Shown here in pieces: positions 34,746-45,080 of a DNA stretch of 64,000 nucleotides (position 1 is the first letter of the stretch; the number at the start of each line of letters is the position of its first letter). The notes beneath the pieces are model-generated. The model was not told the DNA's origin, did not search any database, and was given only the letters and a program-made list of their open reading frames with translations. The position numbers and the translations under genes were made by a program. The stretch spans positions 1-64,000 of the forward strand of contig NZ_FOYZ01000001.1 in assembly GCF_900112775.1 (NCBI RefSeq), given 5' to 3'. Source of the stretch: Anaeromicropila populeti. GTDB lineage: Bacteria; Bacillota; Clostridia; Lachnospirales; Lachnospiraceae.

Positions 34746-35672
34746 TTGGATTCTACAGTTACATACCTGAAAAATGAAATTAAGAAAGTAATCAAGGGAA
34801 AAGACGAGATTATTGATAAAACCATATGTGCCATCTTAGCTGGAGGTCACATTTTATTAGAAGACATTCCCGGAGTGGGAAAGACAACACTGGCAACTGC
34901 CATTTCTAAGTCAATGGCTTTAAATTACAAGCGTGTTCAATTTACACCCGATGTGCTGCCTAGTGATTTAATTGGCTTTTCCATGCCAAACAGCATTACA
35001 AAAGAATTTGAGTTTAAACCAGGCGCCGTTTTCTGCAACCTTTTTTTAGCAGATGAAATTAACCGTACCTCTCCCAAGACCCAGTCTGCCCTTTTAGAAG
35101 TAATGGAAGAGGGCAACGTTTCTGTAGATGGTATTACAAAGCAGCTGCCAAAGCCTTTTATTGTAATTGCCACACAGAATCCCATTGGTTCTTCTGGTAC
35201 CCAGAGGCTTCCGGAATCTCAATTGGACCGTTTTATGATTCGGCTTTCCATGGGTTATCCAGATCACGAGAATGCCATTCAGATCTTGAAAGGAAATGCC
35301 TACGATGCTCTTTCTTCCCTGTCTGTTTGTGGCTATCCAGACACCATTTTGGAATTGCAGGATACCGTTGGTAAAATATTTGTTGATGATTCCATTTATG
35401 AATACATTATAACTTTGACAGAAGCAACACGGAACCCTGAGGAATTTTCTTTAGGCTTAAGCCCCAGAGGAAGTATTGCACTTTTGAAAATGGCAAAGGC
35501 ATCTGCCTTTCTTAATCTTCGCAATTATGTTACAGCAAACGACGTTATTTCTGTGTTTTTTGATGTTTCCTGCCACCGGGTTCTGCTTAGCGGTAAAGCG
35601 CGGGCACAGGGGCTTACCATAAGACAGACACTTAGTAATTTGATACTTCGAGTGCCAGTCACCAGAATTTAG
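34746..35672 (+). CDS. MoxR-family AAA+ ATPase
   Basis: A 308-residue chaperone-like ATPase starting at a TTG with AAGAGGTG upstream. Walker A is DIPGVGKTTLA, Walker B FLADEINR, and the sensor region ATQNPIGSSGT is normal. MoxR ATPases act with DUF58 proteins in assembling or activating complexes at the membrane. First gene of a three-gene operon with DUF58 and transglutaminase genes, 15 bases before the next start. Confidence 0.92.
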   Translation: MDSTVTYLKNEIKKVIKGKDEIIDKTICAILAGGHILLEDIPGVGKTTLATAISKSMALNYKRVQFTPDVLPSDLIGFSMPNSITKEFEFKPGAVFCNLFLADEINRTSPKTQSALLEVMEEGNVSVDGITKQLPKPFIVIATQNPIGSSGTQRLPESQLDRFMIRLSMGYPDHENAIQILKGNAYDALSSLSVCGYPDTILELQDTVGKIFVDDSIYEYIITLTEATRNPEEFSLGLSPRGSIALLKMAKASAFLNLRNYVTANDVISVFFDVSCHRVLLSGKARAQGLTIRQTLSNLILRVPVTRI

Positions 35673-35687
35673 AGAGGAACATTGTAA

Positions 35688-36761
35688 GTGAGAAAAAATA
35701 TTTTTAGTATTGTAAGTTATTTTTTACTACTTTGTCTTACCATAATCCTGCTTGTATTTTATCATAATTATTACATTTTTTTGTTTCTGGTATTGATATG
35801 TATACTTCCAGCTTTTTCACTTGGCAGCTTTTTTTATACTTTAAAACGACTGAAGGTATACGCCCAACTTCCAGCTATTAAGGTTGGTAAGAATAACACT
35901 GTACCCGTGGTGTTTTTAATAGAAAACCCCACTATATTTCCCTTGTTAAATTGTACCATGCAGGTAAGTATTCAAAATCATTTTTTAACAGACACTATGG
36001 ATATAACTCTTAACCTTCCTGCTTTGGCCTTGCAGGCAAATACAACGGAGCTGCCTGTTACTTCAAAATACTGCGGCTGCCTGATTATTACCATTCAAAG
36101 CCTTCGGGCAACGGATTTACTTCATTTTTTTACTCTTAACAAGAAAATTGGCCATAAAAGTGAATATTTTGTTATGCCAGAATTAAGAACACTTTATCAG
36201 GACATACAGACAAATAGTGGAATAGGTGAAGAAGATCTAGAAAACTTTGAGGTAAAAGGCTCTGTTTCCAGCGGGATTTCTGATTTCCGAGAATATATTC
36301 CTGGGGATCGTCTCCAGCACATTCACTGGAAATTATCCGCCAAACAAGATACTCTTATAGTCAAGGAATTCGAAAGTATGTCTTCTTATGACATTCTTCT
36401 CCTGCTAGAGCTTTATCAGAATGAACAAAATCTATTAGATGCTTCTTTGGATCTTCTCTATTCCTTTTCCATACAGCTTTTGGAACAACAGCTTTCCTTT
36501 TGTATTGGCTGGTATAGTGAGAAAGATTTTCAGTTAACCCTGGAACACATTCACAATGCAGCCGTTCTAGATGTGGTCATACAAAACTTGTTTTATGAAC
36601 AGACTAGCTGCATAACTGATTTAACATTGGAAAGCTATTTCAAATTGGACTATAAAATGGGACAGGCTTTATATATTACGGGATATCATTCCCCAAGTCA
36701 TCAAAAATATAAAGAAATTTATAATGATAGGAGTAGGGTGGTAATAGTTGAAATTTCATAA
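35688..36761 (+). CDS. DUF58 membrane protein
   Basis: A 357-residue protein starting at GTG. Two membrane helices at the N-terminus (residues about 5-50) are followed by a beta-rich part and the DUF58 core with the signature GDRLQHIHWKLSAKQDTLIVKEFE shortened in the family as RxYxxGDxxRxIxWKxSA. DUF58 proteins work with MoxR ATPases and transglutaminase-like membrane proteins. Ends 14 bases inside the next gene, so the three are co-translated. Confidence 0.9.
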   Translation: MRKNIFSIVSYFLLLCLTIILLVFYHNYYIFLFLVLICILPAFSLGSFFYTLKRLKVYAQLPAIKVGKNNTVPVVFLIENPTIFPLLNCTMQVSIQNHFLTDTMDITLNLPALALQANTTELPVTSKYCGCLIITIQSLRATDLLHFFTLNKKIGHKSEYFVMPELRTLYQDIQTNSGIGEEDLENFEVKGSVSSGISDFREYIPGDRLQHIHWKLSAKQDTLIVKEFESMSSYDILLLLELYQNEQNLLDASLDLLYSFSIQLLEQQLSFCIGWYSEKDFQLTLEHIHNAAVLDVVIQNLFYEQTSCITDLTLESYFKLDYKMGQALYITGYHSPSHQKYKEIYNDRSRVVIVEIS

Positions 36762-39204
36762 AAAAAATCAAGTAAATGACAATGCATATAATCAGCTTGA
36801 TGCCAGTTCTTCTTATAAGACTGGCATTACTTTGGGAACCCAGAAAGGTGAAACCAGCCATTCCATACTTTTACTTTGTCTCGTCAGAGCTTTCCTTGTT
36901 TTTTTAGGTGCTTTTGGAACAGTTGGCTTTTATCTGGCTGGTTTTCAAATTCCCTGTAATTATTTTATATTAGGCATTGTGCTTTTTCTGACTTCTTTAT
37001 ACTGTGGTCTGCTCTATTATAATAAGTGGACTATGAATATTGGATATATTATTTTATTGCTGCTTTTTCTGTTTCCAGCTTTAGCTTTAAAAACTTATAT
37101 CAGCAGTGGATTTGCTGCTATCAGAAATATTACATATGATGTAATTGATGAAATATATATTTTGCCAAGTATTCGTCATTACGCGGAATATGTACCTGAC
37201 AGAACCTTAGCCATTACTATATGTACCTGCTTTCTGGGGGCTTTCTTGTGCATGCTTCTAAACTGCATGATTTCAGGGTATATGAGTTTTCTTTTTGCTT
37301 TTTTCATTACCTTTCCACTCATTCAAATTCCCCTATATTTTGACCAGACTCCCGGAATGATTTGGTTTGCTCTTATTGCTGTATGCTGGCTTACTCTATT
37401 GGTTTTGAAGAAAAGCAATGCCTACCGGACAAAAGGAACTGCAAAACTGAATGCAAAAGGACTTTTGCAAAACAGCGGCATAGCTGCTTCTTTTGTTATT
37501 GTTATAAGCCTTTTAGTTATGCTGGTTACGCCTAAGGGCATTTTTCATACGCCTGACGCATGGAATACCTGGAAACAGAAAACCGATCAATACATCCGCA
37601 ATTATATGATCGTTGGTTTCTCCAGTTTCTTTAATAAATATGACAGTGCTGGGGGAATTAGCGGCGGACAGCTTGGGGGAATCAGCTCCGTACGCCCTGA
37701 TTTTGAAACAGATTTAAAAGTCCGCTTTACCCCCTATAGTTCGGAGCCCCTTTACTTAAAAGCATATACTGGAATTGAGTATACAAGAAACCAATGGATA
37801 AATACTGGTGCTACGTTAAAGTCAGTGCAAAAACAATACAACGAAGATGCACAAAAATATTATGACAGTGCTGATTTTCATAGAGATAAAACTTTCTTTT
37901 ATAAGGAAAAAACGGTATTAGAAGAAAACAAAAAAAAAGGCAGCAATGGATTGTCTGGCAAAATGGAAATCACAAATGTGGGGGCAGTTGGAATCTATCT
38001 CTATCTTCCTTACTATCCATACTTAAAAAATGATTTTCAGCAATGGGCATTATCCTCTGATATTTTAGTGGGGAAATCTTCTTTCAACATACCATATGAG
38101 ATTACTTATTTTCCTTATGTACAACCTGTACATGCCTCAAAAGAAGCTTTCTCTGCCGTAAAAATGTATGAAGAAGAAAATTTGTGGCAATACACCTCTG
38201 TTCCTGATGAACTAAATTCTGTGCTGGGAACAATCTGCACTGAGGCTGGATTTCATGGAACCCAGGAGGAAATAATCCAACAAATGCAGAATTATTTTCT
38301 TGATAATTACAAATATACGATGAGCCCTGGTCTTACACCTCAAAAATCAGACGCGGTTATCTATTTTCTTACCAAAAGCAGAAAGGGATTTTGCGTGCAT
38401 TTTGCCTCAAGTGCCACCCTTTTACTACGTGCCATGGGAATTCCAGCACGCTACGTAGAAGGCTATACTATTCCCTACAGTAAAGTATTAGATAGTGACC
38501 TTGTTGCAGGAGAAAAATATGAAGACTGGTTTAGCGGCAATACGGAGCTGGGGAAAACTGCTGTCGTGGAGGTCGATGTAAATGACTCTTATGCTCATGC
38601 ATGGGTTGAAGTTTTTCAAGAAGATTTTGGATGGGTTCCTGTTGATTTTACGCCACCAGGAGAGGGAATTAACAATGAATCTGGAAGCTTTTGGAGTTTC
38701 TTTTCCAGTCTATTTAGAAATGATTCCAGTAGTCAGGTTTCTGATTTTGATTCCTCCAGTCAGTCCTTGACAACAATGCGGCCAGGCACAAAAGCATTTT
38801 TGATTGTCCTGATAATTGGTTTTACCTTTCTTCCATTACTTGTACTTTTTGTTAAAATAATGCTGCAAAAACTACATTGGAGAAAAAAACTGACTGAACG
38901 TGAATACAGGACTCGTATTATGAATCAGTACGATTTTATTAACCATTATTTGAAACTTGCAAAATTTACAGAACAACCTACTAACCTTCATTCCTTTAAC
39001 GAAATCCTTCTAAAAGAACAACTTTCTGTTCCATATGAAATCATCGGTAATTGGATTCAACTTGTGGAAAAAGTAAGCTTTAGTCAAGAACCACTGACTT
39101 CTGACGAACTGGAAAAATGCGCTGAATGCTACCTCCTCATTCAATCTGGACTGCATAAAAAGCTTTCTGTTTGGAAACGCTTTTATGTTTTCCTTAAAAT
39201 CTGA
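36748..39204 (+). CDS. transglutaminase-like membrane protein
   Basis: An 818-residue protein starting at a TTG overlapping the DUF58 stop. Six or so membrane helices cover residues about 35-265, an extracytoplasmic transglutaminase core lies at about 495-640, and one more helix at about 690. The Cys-His-Asp triad is in GFCVHFASSATLLLRAMGIP, SYAHAWVEVF and VPVDFTPP. These enzymes crosslink or cleave proteins at the cell surface. With MoxR and DUF58 it forms a common conserved module whose client is unknown. Confidence 0.9.
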   Translation: MKFHKKNQVNDNAYNQLDASSSYKTGITLGTQKGETSHSILLLCLVRAFLVFLGAFGTVGFYLAGFQIPCNYFILGIVLFLTSLYCGLLYYNKWTMNIGYIILLLLFLFPALALKTYISSGFAAIRNITYDVIDEIYILPSIRHYAEYVPDRTLAITICTCFLGAFLCMLLNCMISGYMSFLFAFFITFPLIQIPLYFDQTPGMIWFALIAVCWLTLLVLKKSNAYRTKGTAKLNAKGLLQNSGIAASFVIVISLLVMLVTPKGIFHTPDAWNTWKQKTDQYIRNYMIVGFSSFFNKYDSAGGISGGQLGGISSVRPDFETDLKVRFTPYSSEPLYLKAYTGIEYTRNQWINTGATLKSVQKQYNEDAQKYYDSADFHRDKTFFYKEKTVLEENKKKGSNGLSGKMEITNVGAVGIYLYLPYYPYLKNDFQQWALSSDILVGKSSFNIPYEITYFPYVQPVHASKEAFSAVKMYEEENLWQYTSVPDELNSVLGTICTEAGFHGTQEEIIQQMQNYFLDNYKYTMSPGLTPQKSDAVIYFLTKSRKGFCVHFASSATLLLRAMGIPARYVEGYTIPYSKVLDSDLVAGEKYEDWFSGNTELGKTAVVEVDVNDSYAHAWVEVFQEDFGWVPVDFTPPGEGINNESGSFWSFFSSLFRNDSSSQVSDFDSSSQSLTTMRPGTKAFLIVLIIGFTFLPLLVLFVKIMLQKLHWRKKLTEREYRTRIMNQYDFINHYLKLAKFTEQPTNLHSFNEILLKEQLSVPYEIIGNWIQLVEKVSFSQEPLTSDELEKCAECYLLIQSGLHKKLSVWKRFYVFLKI

Positions 39205-39221
39205 GGTGTGACCCCATCATC

Positions 39222-39259
39222 AAAATAACACCTGTCAACTATTGGCAGGTGTTATTTTT
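39222..39259 (+). terminator. terminator after the transglutaminase operon
   Basis: AAAATAACACCTG pairs with CAGGTGTTATTTT around a short loop and ends in T-rich DNA in both directions. It covers the 3' end of the convergent AraC-type gene, so it probably serves both. Confidence 0.8.
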
Positions 39260-40168
39260 GATTAGATTACGGTATTTGGAAGGTGTTAATTTTATTTTCT
39301 TCTTGAATACTCTGCTAAAATAGCTCATGTCATGAAATCCAGTACGCTCACAGATTTCTGAAACGGCCAGTTCTGTGTTTCTTAATAAAGAGGCTGCCAC
39401 AAATATCCGAAATTCTATAACATAATTTGTAATAGACTGACCTGTACTTTGCTTAAACTCCTTTAAAAGTGTTGTTCTGTTTGTATGAAACATCTTAGCC
39501 AACGATTCGATAGTAAATTTTTGATTGTAGCATGTTTGAAGATAATCAATCAACTCTTCCGTAAGCTTTGTATATTTCAATTTCTGTTGCTGTGGAACTA
39601 AAACAGGTGATTCCTCCTCAAACCGGTTTAGTACAAATAGCAGTTCTAACAAATAAGAGCGGCTCCTGCATGGCCAATACGAACTATTTTGTAATACTAG
39701 TTGTTGGCTTAATAGTTCAAATTTTTGCTTTATTACAGATGCAATTGAAGTATAAAGCTGTCTGATTTTAAGAGAATCCGAACAATTGTGTTGAAACTGA
39801 TTCAAAAACTCCAAATCCTGTCTCTCTGATAGGGACAGCTTTTCCTGATTATAAAAAGACTCTGAACAAAATTTATTATTAATCACAAAGGGTTTAAAAA
39901 ATAAAATCATAATATTGTCTTTTGGTTCCTCTTTAAATGAAATCTGATCTTGTTCATTTAGACAGATTACATTTGCCCCCGTTAATATATAGAAATTTTT
40001 ATTGAGCGCGATATGTAGTGTTTCTGATTCTATATATATGATTTTAAAATATTCATTTGCAGCCTTTTCTGCCAATGCACCTGCATCATTTCTAACACAT
40101 AATTCCATTCTATAACCGCAATAATAATTTTTCCCGATTGTAACAAAATCCAAACAATCACCTACCAT
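39239..40168 (-). CDS. AraC-family transcriptional regulator
   Basis: A 309-residue protein. The C-terminal 100 residues carry two helix-turn-helix units (FTIESLAKMFHTNRTTLLKEF and ELAVSEICERTGFHDMSYFSRVFKK) and the family ending LTPSKYR. The N-terminal half is a sensor with a cupin-like pattern (IALNKNFYILTGANVICLNE) of unknown ligand. It is 66 bases downstream of the lipoprotein gene start region and on the same strand, so the two could be linked. No obvious target operon next to it besides that gene. Confidence 0.88.
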   Translation of the reverse strand: MVGDCLDFVTIGKNYYCGYRMELCVRNDAGALAEKAANEYFKIIYIESETLHIALNKNFYILTGANVICLNEQDQISFKEEPKDNIMILFFKPFVINNKFCSESFYNQEKLSLSERQDLEFLNQFQHNCSDSLKIRQLYTSIASVIKQKFELLSQQLVLQNSSYWPCRSRSYLLELLFVLNRFEEESPVLVPQQQKLKYTKLTEELIDYLQTCYNQKFTIESLAKMFHTNRTTLLKEFKQSTGQSITNYVIEFRIFVAASLLRNTELAVSEICERTGFHDMSYFSRVFKKKIKLTPSKYRNLIKNNTCQ

Positions 40169-40234
40169 CTAATTAAAATCATACTGTCTAATTATAATCG
40201 ATTATAGGTCAATTGTAAATCATGTACTTGTATT

Positions 40235-41110
40235 CTACTTGTATTTATGTTCATTTTGTATTTGATATACATTTAATGTAGTATCTGGTAACTCATTCTT
40301 TGCTATCGTTAATTTGTTTTCAAACACTTGAATTGCCCCATACTTTTCTTCAAGCACCGGCAATGCCTTATCTGTGTAGTGAGTAGGAATAACAATTTTT
40401 GGATTAAGCTGCTCTATTATTTTAAATCCTTTTTCATTTTTAAGTGTCATATCTGAATATGAGTTTTCAAACTGCATAAATGCAACATCAACTTCCCCTA
40501 ATGCCTCTAACTGCTCTTCTGTTAATGCTGTTTGTCCGATATCACCCATATGTACAATGCGAAGACCATCTACCTCAAACACTGCGATTACATTATTATT
40601 TGCCTCTTCAATGGTGTCTCCGCTATGAGAAGATAGAATGGTATAGATATGAAAATCCTTTGTATTAATATCATCTTTTACATATTTAATTGTCTGGCTT
40701 TCTGGATAGGAATCATTAAATTTCTTATCTACATGATCATCATGACCATGGGTATTAACAATTGCTGCTGGATTCAAATCAACTACTTCCTTACTAGGCA
40801 TTTGTGTCGGATCCACAATAACAACTTCTCCGTTAGCAGATGTAATTATGTAAGAGTTTAATGGATAAGCATAGCTGTCTGATACCGTCTGAATCATTAC
40901 TTTACCTGTTGTATTGTCTGTTTCAGGAAGTATAAGTGCTTCCTCCTGGTCTGCCACGGTATTATTTTCATCCTCTTTAGTTGCTACAGGCTCTTGGATC
41001 TGCTCCAGCTCTGACGTCTGATTTGACTGCTTTGCTCCTTCAGACTTGCCAGAACAACCTGAAACCATCAAAACACTGATTAACAAAATTAATAATTTTA
41101 CTCTCTTCAT
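40235..41110 (-). CDS. metallo-beta-lactamase-fold lipoprotein
   Basis: A 291-residue lipoprotein. The signal peptide ends with the lipobox VSGCSG, followed by a Glu/Asn-rich linker (residues about 25-65). The mature part has an UlaG/RomA-like metal hydrolase pattern: VIVDPTQMPS, NTHGHDDHVDKKF (metal His/Asp), VHMGDIGQT and VIPTHYTDKAL. It is likely exposed outside the membrane. Substrate unknown. Followed by the AraC-family gene, 66 bases away. Confidence 0.83.
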   Translation of the reverse strand: MKRVKLLILLISVLMVSGCSGKSEGAKQSNQTSELEQIQEPVATKEDENNTVADQEEALILPETDNTTGKVMIQTVSDSYAYPLNSYIITSANGEVVIVDPTQMPSKEVVDLNPAAIVNTHGHDDHVDKKFNDSYPESQTIKYVKDDINTKDFHIYTILSSHSGDTIEEANNNVIAVFEVDGLRIVHMGDIGQTALTEEQLEALGEVDVAFMQFENSYSDMTLKNEKGFKIIEQLNPKIVIPTHYTDKALPVLEEKYGAIQVFENKLTIAKNELPDTTLNVYQIQNEHKYK

Positions 41111-41284
41111 AGTATTCCCTCCTGATTTTTTTCCTATCTTAACTATAATTGAAATAGGCTTTTCTTGAAATGAAAAATCTGCAATAAAATTTGTACTTTA
41201 ATAAAAACGAATAAAAAGGTAAGGAGCCTTTGCTCCATAGAGTCATGCTCTATTTTACAAATGCTCCTCACCACTGCTTATACA

Positions 41285-41443
41285 TTATTTCATTGAAAAT
41301 GATTCACAATCTGTACATTCCTTCTTAGTTGGGTTGCTTTCATGTGTTCCCACCTTGATTTTGTCCAAAGTACAATAATCGACAGCCTGTGCATGATAGG
41401 CACAGTTACTAATTGAACATTCAATGCTTGTATTCTTTTCCAT
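41285..41443 (-). CDS. DUF1540 cysteine-rich small protein
   Basis: A 52-residue protein with the two-cluster pattern CSISNCAYH, YCTLDKIKVGTH and CTDCESF, the DUF1540 domain of Firmicutes. The four-to-six conserved cysteines probably bind metal. It is too short for most gene callers and a longer frame overlapping it (41290-41562) is a shadow. Members occur in several copies in spore formers; the function is not established. Confidence 0.85.
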   Translation of the reverse strand: MEKNTSIECSISNCAYHAQAVDYCTLDKIKVGTHESNPTKKECTDCESFSMK

Positions 41444-41545
41444 AGTCGTATTCCTCCATAGGATATATTAGTACTTTCTCCACTAATGACTTGAAAGTAA
41501 CTAATGATAGTATTTCTCAACAAGCACATTTTATTCAAAATATCA

Positions 41546-42220
41546 TTATCCAAAAATTCCATCTAATACCCGGCTGAATTGCTTTCGGAAATGATTCATT
41601 GTATCAAGAATAATTTCTAAATGGCTTTTCCGATATAAATATTGATCATTCTCCCAACCTTTAAATTTTACAATCTGAAACATATCCCCTTCGTAAAAGT
41701 AATATTTTTCCAATTCTAATTCTAACTCTTTTAGTGTATACATTTTATCCGTATCGTCTATAATCCTGCACTGTTTTAAAACGGTTATAATAAATTCCGC
41801 ACACGTATAGGCTCTTTCTATCCTTATACTTTTGTGTATTGGAAAAACCATTGCTGAAAAAGTATTGTAAATATACTGTTCCCGCTCCTCCTGCAACTTT
41901 CGGATATATTGTTTCAGTTCGTTATAGCTGTCTGGTTCTACTACTATTTTAAAAACTTTTATTTTAGTAGGGTGTGACATATTTAAATGATACCTTAATG
42001 CAGATTCTTCAACAAATCCTCCTACAAGTGGCGAATTCACATGATATCTTGCAAATGAAAACATTTTATGCAAATCCTCCTCAAAGGACAGTGATACATG
42101 ATTATATTCATATCTGGTTACACCACGTATTAATTTTCCCATACTGGTATTGGTTGATGAAAGTACAATATAAATATATCTCTTTTCATCTTCTATTTCT
42201 GTTTTAAAATTCTCTTCCAT
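41546..42220 (-). CDS. permuted papain-like (YiiX/NlpC-type) protein
   Basis: A 224-residue protein starting at the ATG at 42220. A conserved His in the N-terminal part (GVTRYEYNHVSLSF) precedes a conserved Cys (RAYTCAEFIITVL), the order of the permuted NlpC/P60-YiiX fold. The central region is charged and helical. It lacks a signal peptide, so it may act in the cytoplasm. Assignment rests on this motif pair and is moderate. The gene stands alone. Confidence 0.6.
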   Translation of the reverse strand: MEENFKTEIEDEKRYIYIVLSSTNTSMGKLIRGVTRYEYNHVSLSFEEDLHKMFSFARYHVNSPLVGGFVEESALRYHLNMSHPTKIKVFKIVVEPDSYNELKQYIRKLQEEREQYIYNTFSAMVFPIHKSIRIERAYTCAEFIITVLKQCRIIDDTDKMYTLKELELELEKYYFYEGDMFQIVKFKGWENDQYLYRKSHLEIILDTMNHFRKQFSRVLDGIFG

Positions 42221-42345
42221 TTGAACCAACTTCCTCCACCGTGCATACAAGCAACATTCTAAACTTTCATTCGATTCAATAAAACAGCAGCCTATTTTCT
42301 TTTTATTTTATCACGAAATTTAATACAGGTAAACCATAAAATATA

Positions 42346-44670
42346 TCAAACACTTTCATTCAATTCCATTGCTTCTATTTCACTCATCCATGGATAGTAT
42401 ATTGTACTATCTGGTAACAAAGTTGCTATATTGATATGGGTTGCATTGAACAGAATCTCCTTCTGTTTTTGATACACAGGTACTTCTACTGCCCAATCCA
42501 AAATAGCCTCATAGCATTGCCGGTAAAGCAATTTTCTTTCACTATCATCAGTAGTATGCTTAGCTGATATCATTAATTCATCTAGTGACCCATCCTCTAA
42601 CCCGTAATAATTTGTGTTCAGTCCACCCTCTCCAGGCAGATTATCACTGTGATAAGCCTTATACAATTCTGGCACAGCCTCCGTTTCCCATGCTGCCACC
42701 CACAGCTCCTGTTCGCCTAACTCCAAAGCATTCCACATCTGGCTTCCCGTTTCTACGTCATTAATTTTCAAATAAAATCCTATCTCCTCTAATGCTTTAG
42801 CAGCATCTGCAAGAACATTGTAAACTGGATGCTCCTGTTTTCCATTTCCTGTAACCATTACTTCATATTGAAGGCTGGCACCCCATGGTGCTGCTAGTAA
42901 TTTCCCGTCCTGAACCGTATAGCCTGCTGCTTCAAAATATCCTAGCGCCGCCTCTAACGCCACTCTATATCTTGTTGCCAAAGTCATACTTTTTGAATAT
43001 ATCTCATTTCCCTCTGAATCAATCCCATAAGCTTCTTTATATTCTGTTTCTGTTTCTTCTGGAACCGACCATGAAGGCATAGGATATTGTATAATTCTAG
43101 CTGCCTCGCCAAAATACATATCCACAGCGTTTTCTCTGTATACACTTAAAATAGTTGCCAGTGCCTTACGTAGATTCTTTGAAGCATCCGAATCTGCATC
43201 GTTTCCTACATTAACCTTCTGTGCATTAATGCCGATATATCCATAACCAAGACAATCTACCTTCTCTGTAACAATCTTGTCCATTGTTTCAACCCACTCA
43301 AACTTATCCTTGTCTGGATCAATACTAGCTATATCAAGACTTCCCTGTTCCACACTCCCAATTCTTTCTTCCTCTATGGTTTCTTTTAGCTCTACCTTAC
43401 TAATTTTCGGCTGCCCCTTGTAATAGGTTTCATTTCTCTCCAAATAAACGGTATTATTCTCATATTTAACGAACTTATATGGTCCTGCTCCCATTGGCTG
43501 ACTCATTTTCTTTTTCACAGCTGACAAATCGCCTCTTTTAAAACCAAACTGATTTTTTTCATAATTATATGACGATTTATTCCCATAGTAATGAAGAGGC
43601 GCTATTTCAAAATTAAATTGATAGATTGTTGTGTCATCATATCCTCTTGTCTTTACTTCAAGCTCTGTATCACTTATTCTTGTGATTCCTTCAATGTTAG
43701 AAACCTCTTGTCCCACACCTTCTGCATTTTTTTCCTGCAAAATACAGTTTTGAGCTAATTCCCTCACCTCTGCTTTAAAATACTCTTCATCATCTGCATA
43801 TTTTGTACCTAGTGTTTTATAATCTTCTTCATACATGCTAATGATATCGGTAATGACTTGTTCCTCATCCTCCACATTCTTGGAATCATAAGCTTCATCT
43901 ATAGAATAAAAGTATGCAAATAAATCTTTTGTTTCTGGATAAAGCTGCGTATATTCACTCCATTCCACCTTTTCATAAAGACTGGCGCACCATTCAAACA
44001 CCTCCCGCAATTTAGGTGCGATTAGTTCTTCACTAATCACAGCTGCAAACTCAGGACTCATCTTCTCAATGTATTCTGAAATTTCTTTGTCTGTAATTTC
44101 TTCAGCAAGTGTACTGTTATAACGATAATTCTTCATTCCAACAACAGCGTCCAGTTGAACATCCCTTGCACCCTCATAACTAGAATCTGACAATACATAA
44201 AGTGAGAAAATAATATCATCTGTTGTCAATGGCTTCCCATCACTAAATTTAACATCATCTCTTATCTTAATATGATAGGTTGTAAAATCTGCTGCCTGGT
44301 CATAATTCACATCAAAATCTGCAATTCCTTTATATGTATACTCTTTACCACAAAAACTTTTTGTTTCTCCTTCAATTCCATGGTAGATTACACTGCCTGC
44401 CCGATCTATCGTCAAAAGCTTTTCCTGAGTAAAACCTTCTGCCTCTATGTCCTCTTGGCTTTCTGCAAAAAAAGGATGAAACCTTTCATCAAATTCACCA
44501 TATCCCACCACTAATGGCAGCTGTTCCTTTTCTTCAATTTCAGTACTATTAACCTCTTCTGAACCTTTCGCCGCATTAGACAACGCTTCTTTCACTTTTT
44601 CTTGCCTGCATCCAGATAATGTGCTAATCAACATCACTGTCAGGAGAAAAAATGCCAGTACTTTTTTCAT
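42346..44670 (-). CDS. family 5 solute-binding lipoprotein (oligopeptide type)
   Basis: A 774-residue lipoprotein with the lipobox STLSGCRQ. The mature part is an SBP_bac_5 binding protein (DVKFSDGKPLTTDDIIFSL, QPMGAGPYKFVKYENNTVYLERN, AWGASLQYEVMVTG-like). It is about 200 residues longer than usual: an insertion of helical, acidic sequence at about 180-320 breaks the first domain. No permease or ATPase gene is next to it, so it must share a transporter encoded elsewhere. Confidence 0.88.
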   Translation of the reverse strand: MKKVLAFFLLTVMLISTLSGCRQEKVKEALSNAAKGSEEVNSTEIEEKEQLPLVVGYGEFDERFHPFFAESQEDIEAEGFTQEKLLTIDRAGSVIYHGIEGETKSFCGKEYTYKGIADFDVNYDQAADFTTYHIKIRDDVKFSDGKPLTTDDIIFSLYVLSDSSYEGARDVQLDAVVGMKNYRYNSTLAEEITDKEISEYIEKMSPEFAAVISEELIAPKLREVFEWCASLYEKVEWSEYTQLYPETKDLFAYFYSIDEAYDSKNVEDEEQVITDIISMYEEDYKTLGTKYADDEEYFKAEVRELAQNCILQEKNAEGVGQEVSNIEGITRISDTELEVKTRGYDDTTIYQFNFEIAPLHYYGNKSSYNYEKNQFGFKRGDLSAVKKKMSQPMGAGPYKFVKYENNTVYLERNETYYKGQPKISKVELKETIEEERIGSVEQGSLDIASIDPDKDKFEWVETMDKIVTEKVDCLGYGYIGINAQKVNVGNDADSDASKNLRKALATILSVYRENAVDMYFGEAARIIQYPMPSWSVPEETETEYKEAYGIDSEGNEIYSKSMTLATRYRVALEAALGYFEAAGYTVQDGKLLAAPWGASLQYEVMVTGNGKQEHPVYNVLADAAKALEEIGFYLKINDVETGSQMWNALELGEQELWVAAWETEAVPELYKAYHSDNLPGEGGLNTNYYGLEDGSLDELMISAKHTTDDSERKLLYRQCYEAILDWAVEVPVYQKQKEILFNATHINIATLLPDSTIYYPWMSEIEAMELNESV

Positions 44671-44852
44671 AAATAATTCCTCCTAGATATCAGCCTCTAA
44701 CAATCTCCTGCTGATAATTCTTTGCTTCCTCAAACATTATAATTATGTGTCAGATATTTGTCAAACATTGATTTTGCACAACAGTTCCAAAAGAGGTACT
44801 CTCATTTAATTTCTCCTATTCAAATATTTGATTTATCAGATTATCTAGCATA

Positions 44853-44972
44853 ATGAAACATTTTAGTGGAAGTGGTTTTGAAGAAATACTGATACTTTTT
44901 ATTCTGTCTATTTTCTATTTAGGAATATGTACTAATAAGATTATTTCCAAAATAGAAGATTTTAAAAAGTAA
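44853..44972 (+). CDS. possible 39-residue membrane peptide
   Basis: Starts MKHFSGSGFEE and continues with one hydrophobic helix (ILILFILSIFYLGI), then a basic tail. The GSGF-hydrophobic pattern recalls small sporulation membrane proteins of the YjcZ type, but there is no clear ribosome-binding site. Real or chance frame; low confidence. Confidence 0.3.
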   Translation: MKHFSGSGFEEILILFILSIFYLGICTNKIISKIEDFKK

Positions 44973-45043
44973 CCACTTTATGTTATAAGAGAAATCCTAT
45001 GTGTAGTAGACAATTTAATCCTAGTAGACAATTTTAAAATTTT

Positions 45044-45080
45044 CAAAAAAAGAAACCCTTGAATATTCAAAGGGTTCCTT
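45044..45080 (-). terminator. terminator after tRNA-Thr
   Basis: GGAACCCTTTGAATATTCAA is the left arm of a hairpin with GGGTTTC on the minus strand, followed by seven T. It ends the sigH-tRNA transcript. Confidence 0.88.

Noticed and set aside
41290-41562. A 90-codon frame overlapping the DUF1540 gene
   Set aside because: It is an alternative frame of the DUF1540 gene, whose cysteine pattern is clear at 41285-41443; the frame has no recognisable domain.
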